From Lachnospiraceae bacterium (GTDB taxonomy: Bacteria > Bacillota > Clostridia > Lachnospirales > Lachnospiraceae), in contig JAHZHB010000120.1 of assembly GCA_019420465.1 (NCBI GenBank), positions 1 through 5,151 on the forward strand: a stretch of 5,151 nucleotides of DNA. The letters run 5' to 3'. Positions 4,899-5,151 of the stretch are shown in pieces. Within the stretch, counting starts at the first letter, position 1. The number at the start of each line of letters is the position of its first letter. Below the pieces are notes generated by a model, which worked only from the letters and a program-made list of their open reading frames with translations, was not told where the DNA came from and made no database searches. The translations under genes and the position numbers were made by a program.

Positions 4899-5146
4899 TG
4901 AATTGTTAGCTTTCCGGGGCTACTTTCCGCTGTTTTGGCGCGATTCTGACACCGGATTTGAAATATTGGCTGGTTTCCGGGGATTCTTCTCTTGCTCTGG
5001 CTCGATTCTGACACCGGATTTGAAATATTGGCTAGTTTCCGGGGAGTTTTCCCTTGCTCCGGCACACATTTGACACCGGATTTGAAATATTGGCTAGTTT
5101 CCGGGGAGTTTTCCCTTGCTCCGGCACGGATTTGACACCGGATTTG
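4899..5146. repeat. Tandem array of four 62-bp repeats
   Basis: Four head-to-tail units are seen: 4899-4960, 4961-5022, 5023-5084 and 5085-5146. The last two agree at 60 of 62 positions, the second and third at about 52, and the first is the most diverged and has a one-base length change. Every unit ends GACACCGGATTTG and has TTTCCGGGG near its start; the middle 26 or so bases drift more. Units two to four open AAATATTGGCT. The array appears to end in the window, since 5147 onward (TGATA) no longer matches. The period is not a multiple of three and frames hit stop codons, so it is not a coding repeat. CCGG occurs several times per unit, and CCGGGG/CTCCGG and ATTT-G-AAAT could fold. Confidence 0.93.
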
Positions 5147-5151
5147 TGATA

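Noticed and set aside
4899..5146. CRISPR array with about 36-base repeats and 26-base spacers
   Set aside because: The would-be spacers are themselves homologous (two of them differ at only two positions), so the whole 62-bp unit is repeated. There are no cas genes in the window.

Overview
The window looks like a chromosomal segment of a low-to-medium GC Clostridia bacterium, most likely a Lachnospiraceae-type gut anaerobe. The signs are a T-box-controlled thrS, a threonyl-tRNA synthetase lacking the N-terminal TGS domain, strong AGGAGG ribosome binding sites, sigma-A promoters with extended -10 elements, and U-tract terminators. The family-level placement is an inference; no rRNA or other taxonomic marker is present.

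Layout. Positions 1-242 are a GC-rich, strand-asymmetric region with two strong hairpins at its left end and no convincing gene. Positions 243-2365 form a complete single-gene unit on the minus strand: promoter, threonine T-box leader with mutually exclusive antiterminator and terminator, thrS, and a terminator. Positions 2453-2970 hold a minus-strand gene for a small HD-superfamily metal-dependent phosphohydrolase with its own promoter. Diverging from it at 3112-3775 is a plus-strand gene for a 155-residue protein of uncertain family (perhaps a distant rhamnose-mutarotase-like alpha/beta barrel), with a near-consensus promoter, a possible operator pair and a strong terminator. Converging on that is a minus-strand gene (3899-4735) for a 278-residue protein that looks like a PD-(D/E)XK nuclease. 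Upstream of it, 4736-5151 has no gene but holds short repeats and, at 4899-5146, a four-copy tandem array of 62-bp units.

How it works together. Only thrS has a clear physiological circuit: uncharged tRNA-Thr, read by an ACC specifier codon, lets RNA polymerase pass the leader terminator and make more synthetase. The other three genes each have their own signals and show no sign of forming one pathway. I see no convincing new multi-gene system. The most unexplained parts are the 62-bp array beside the nuclease-like gene and the structured GC-rich segment at the left edge.
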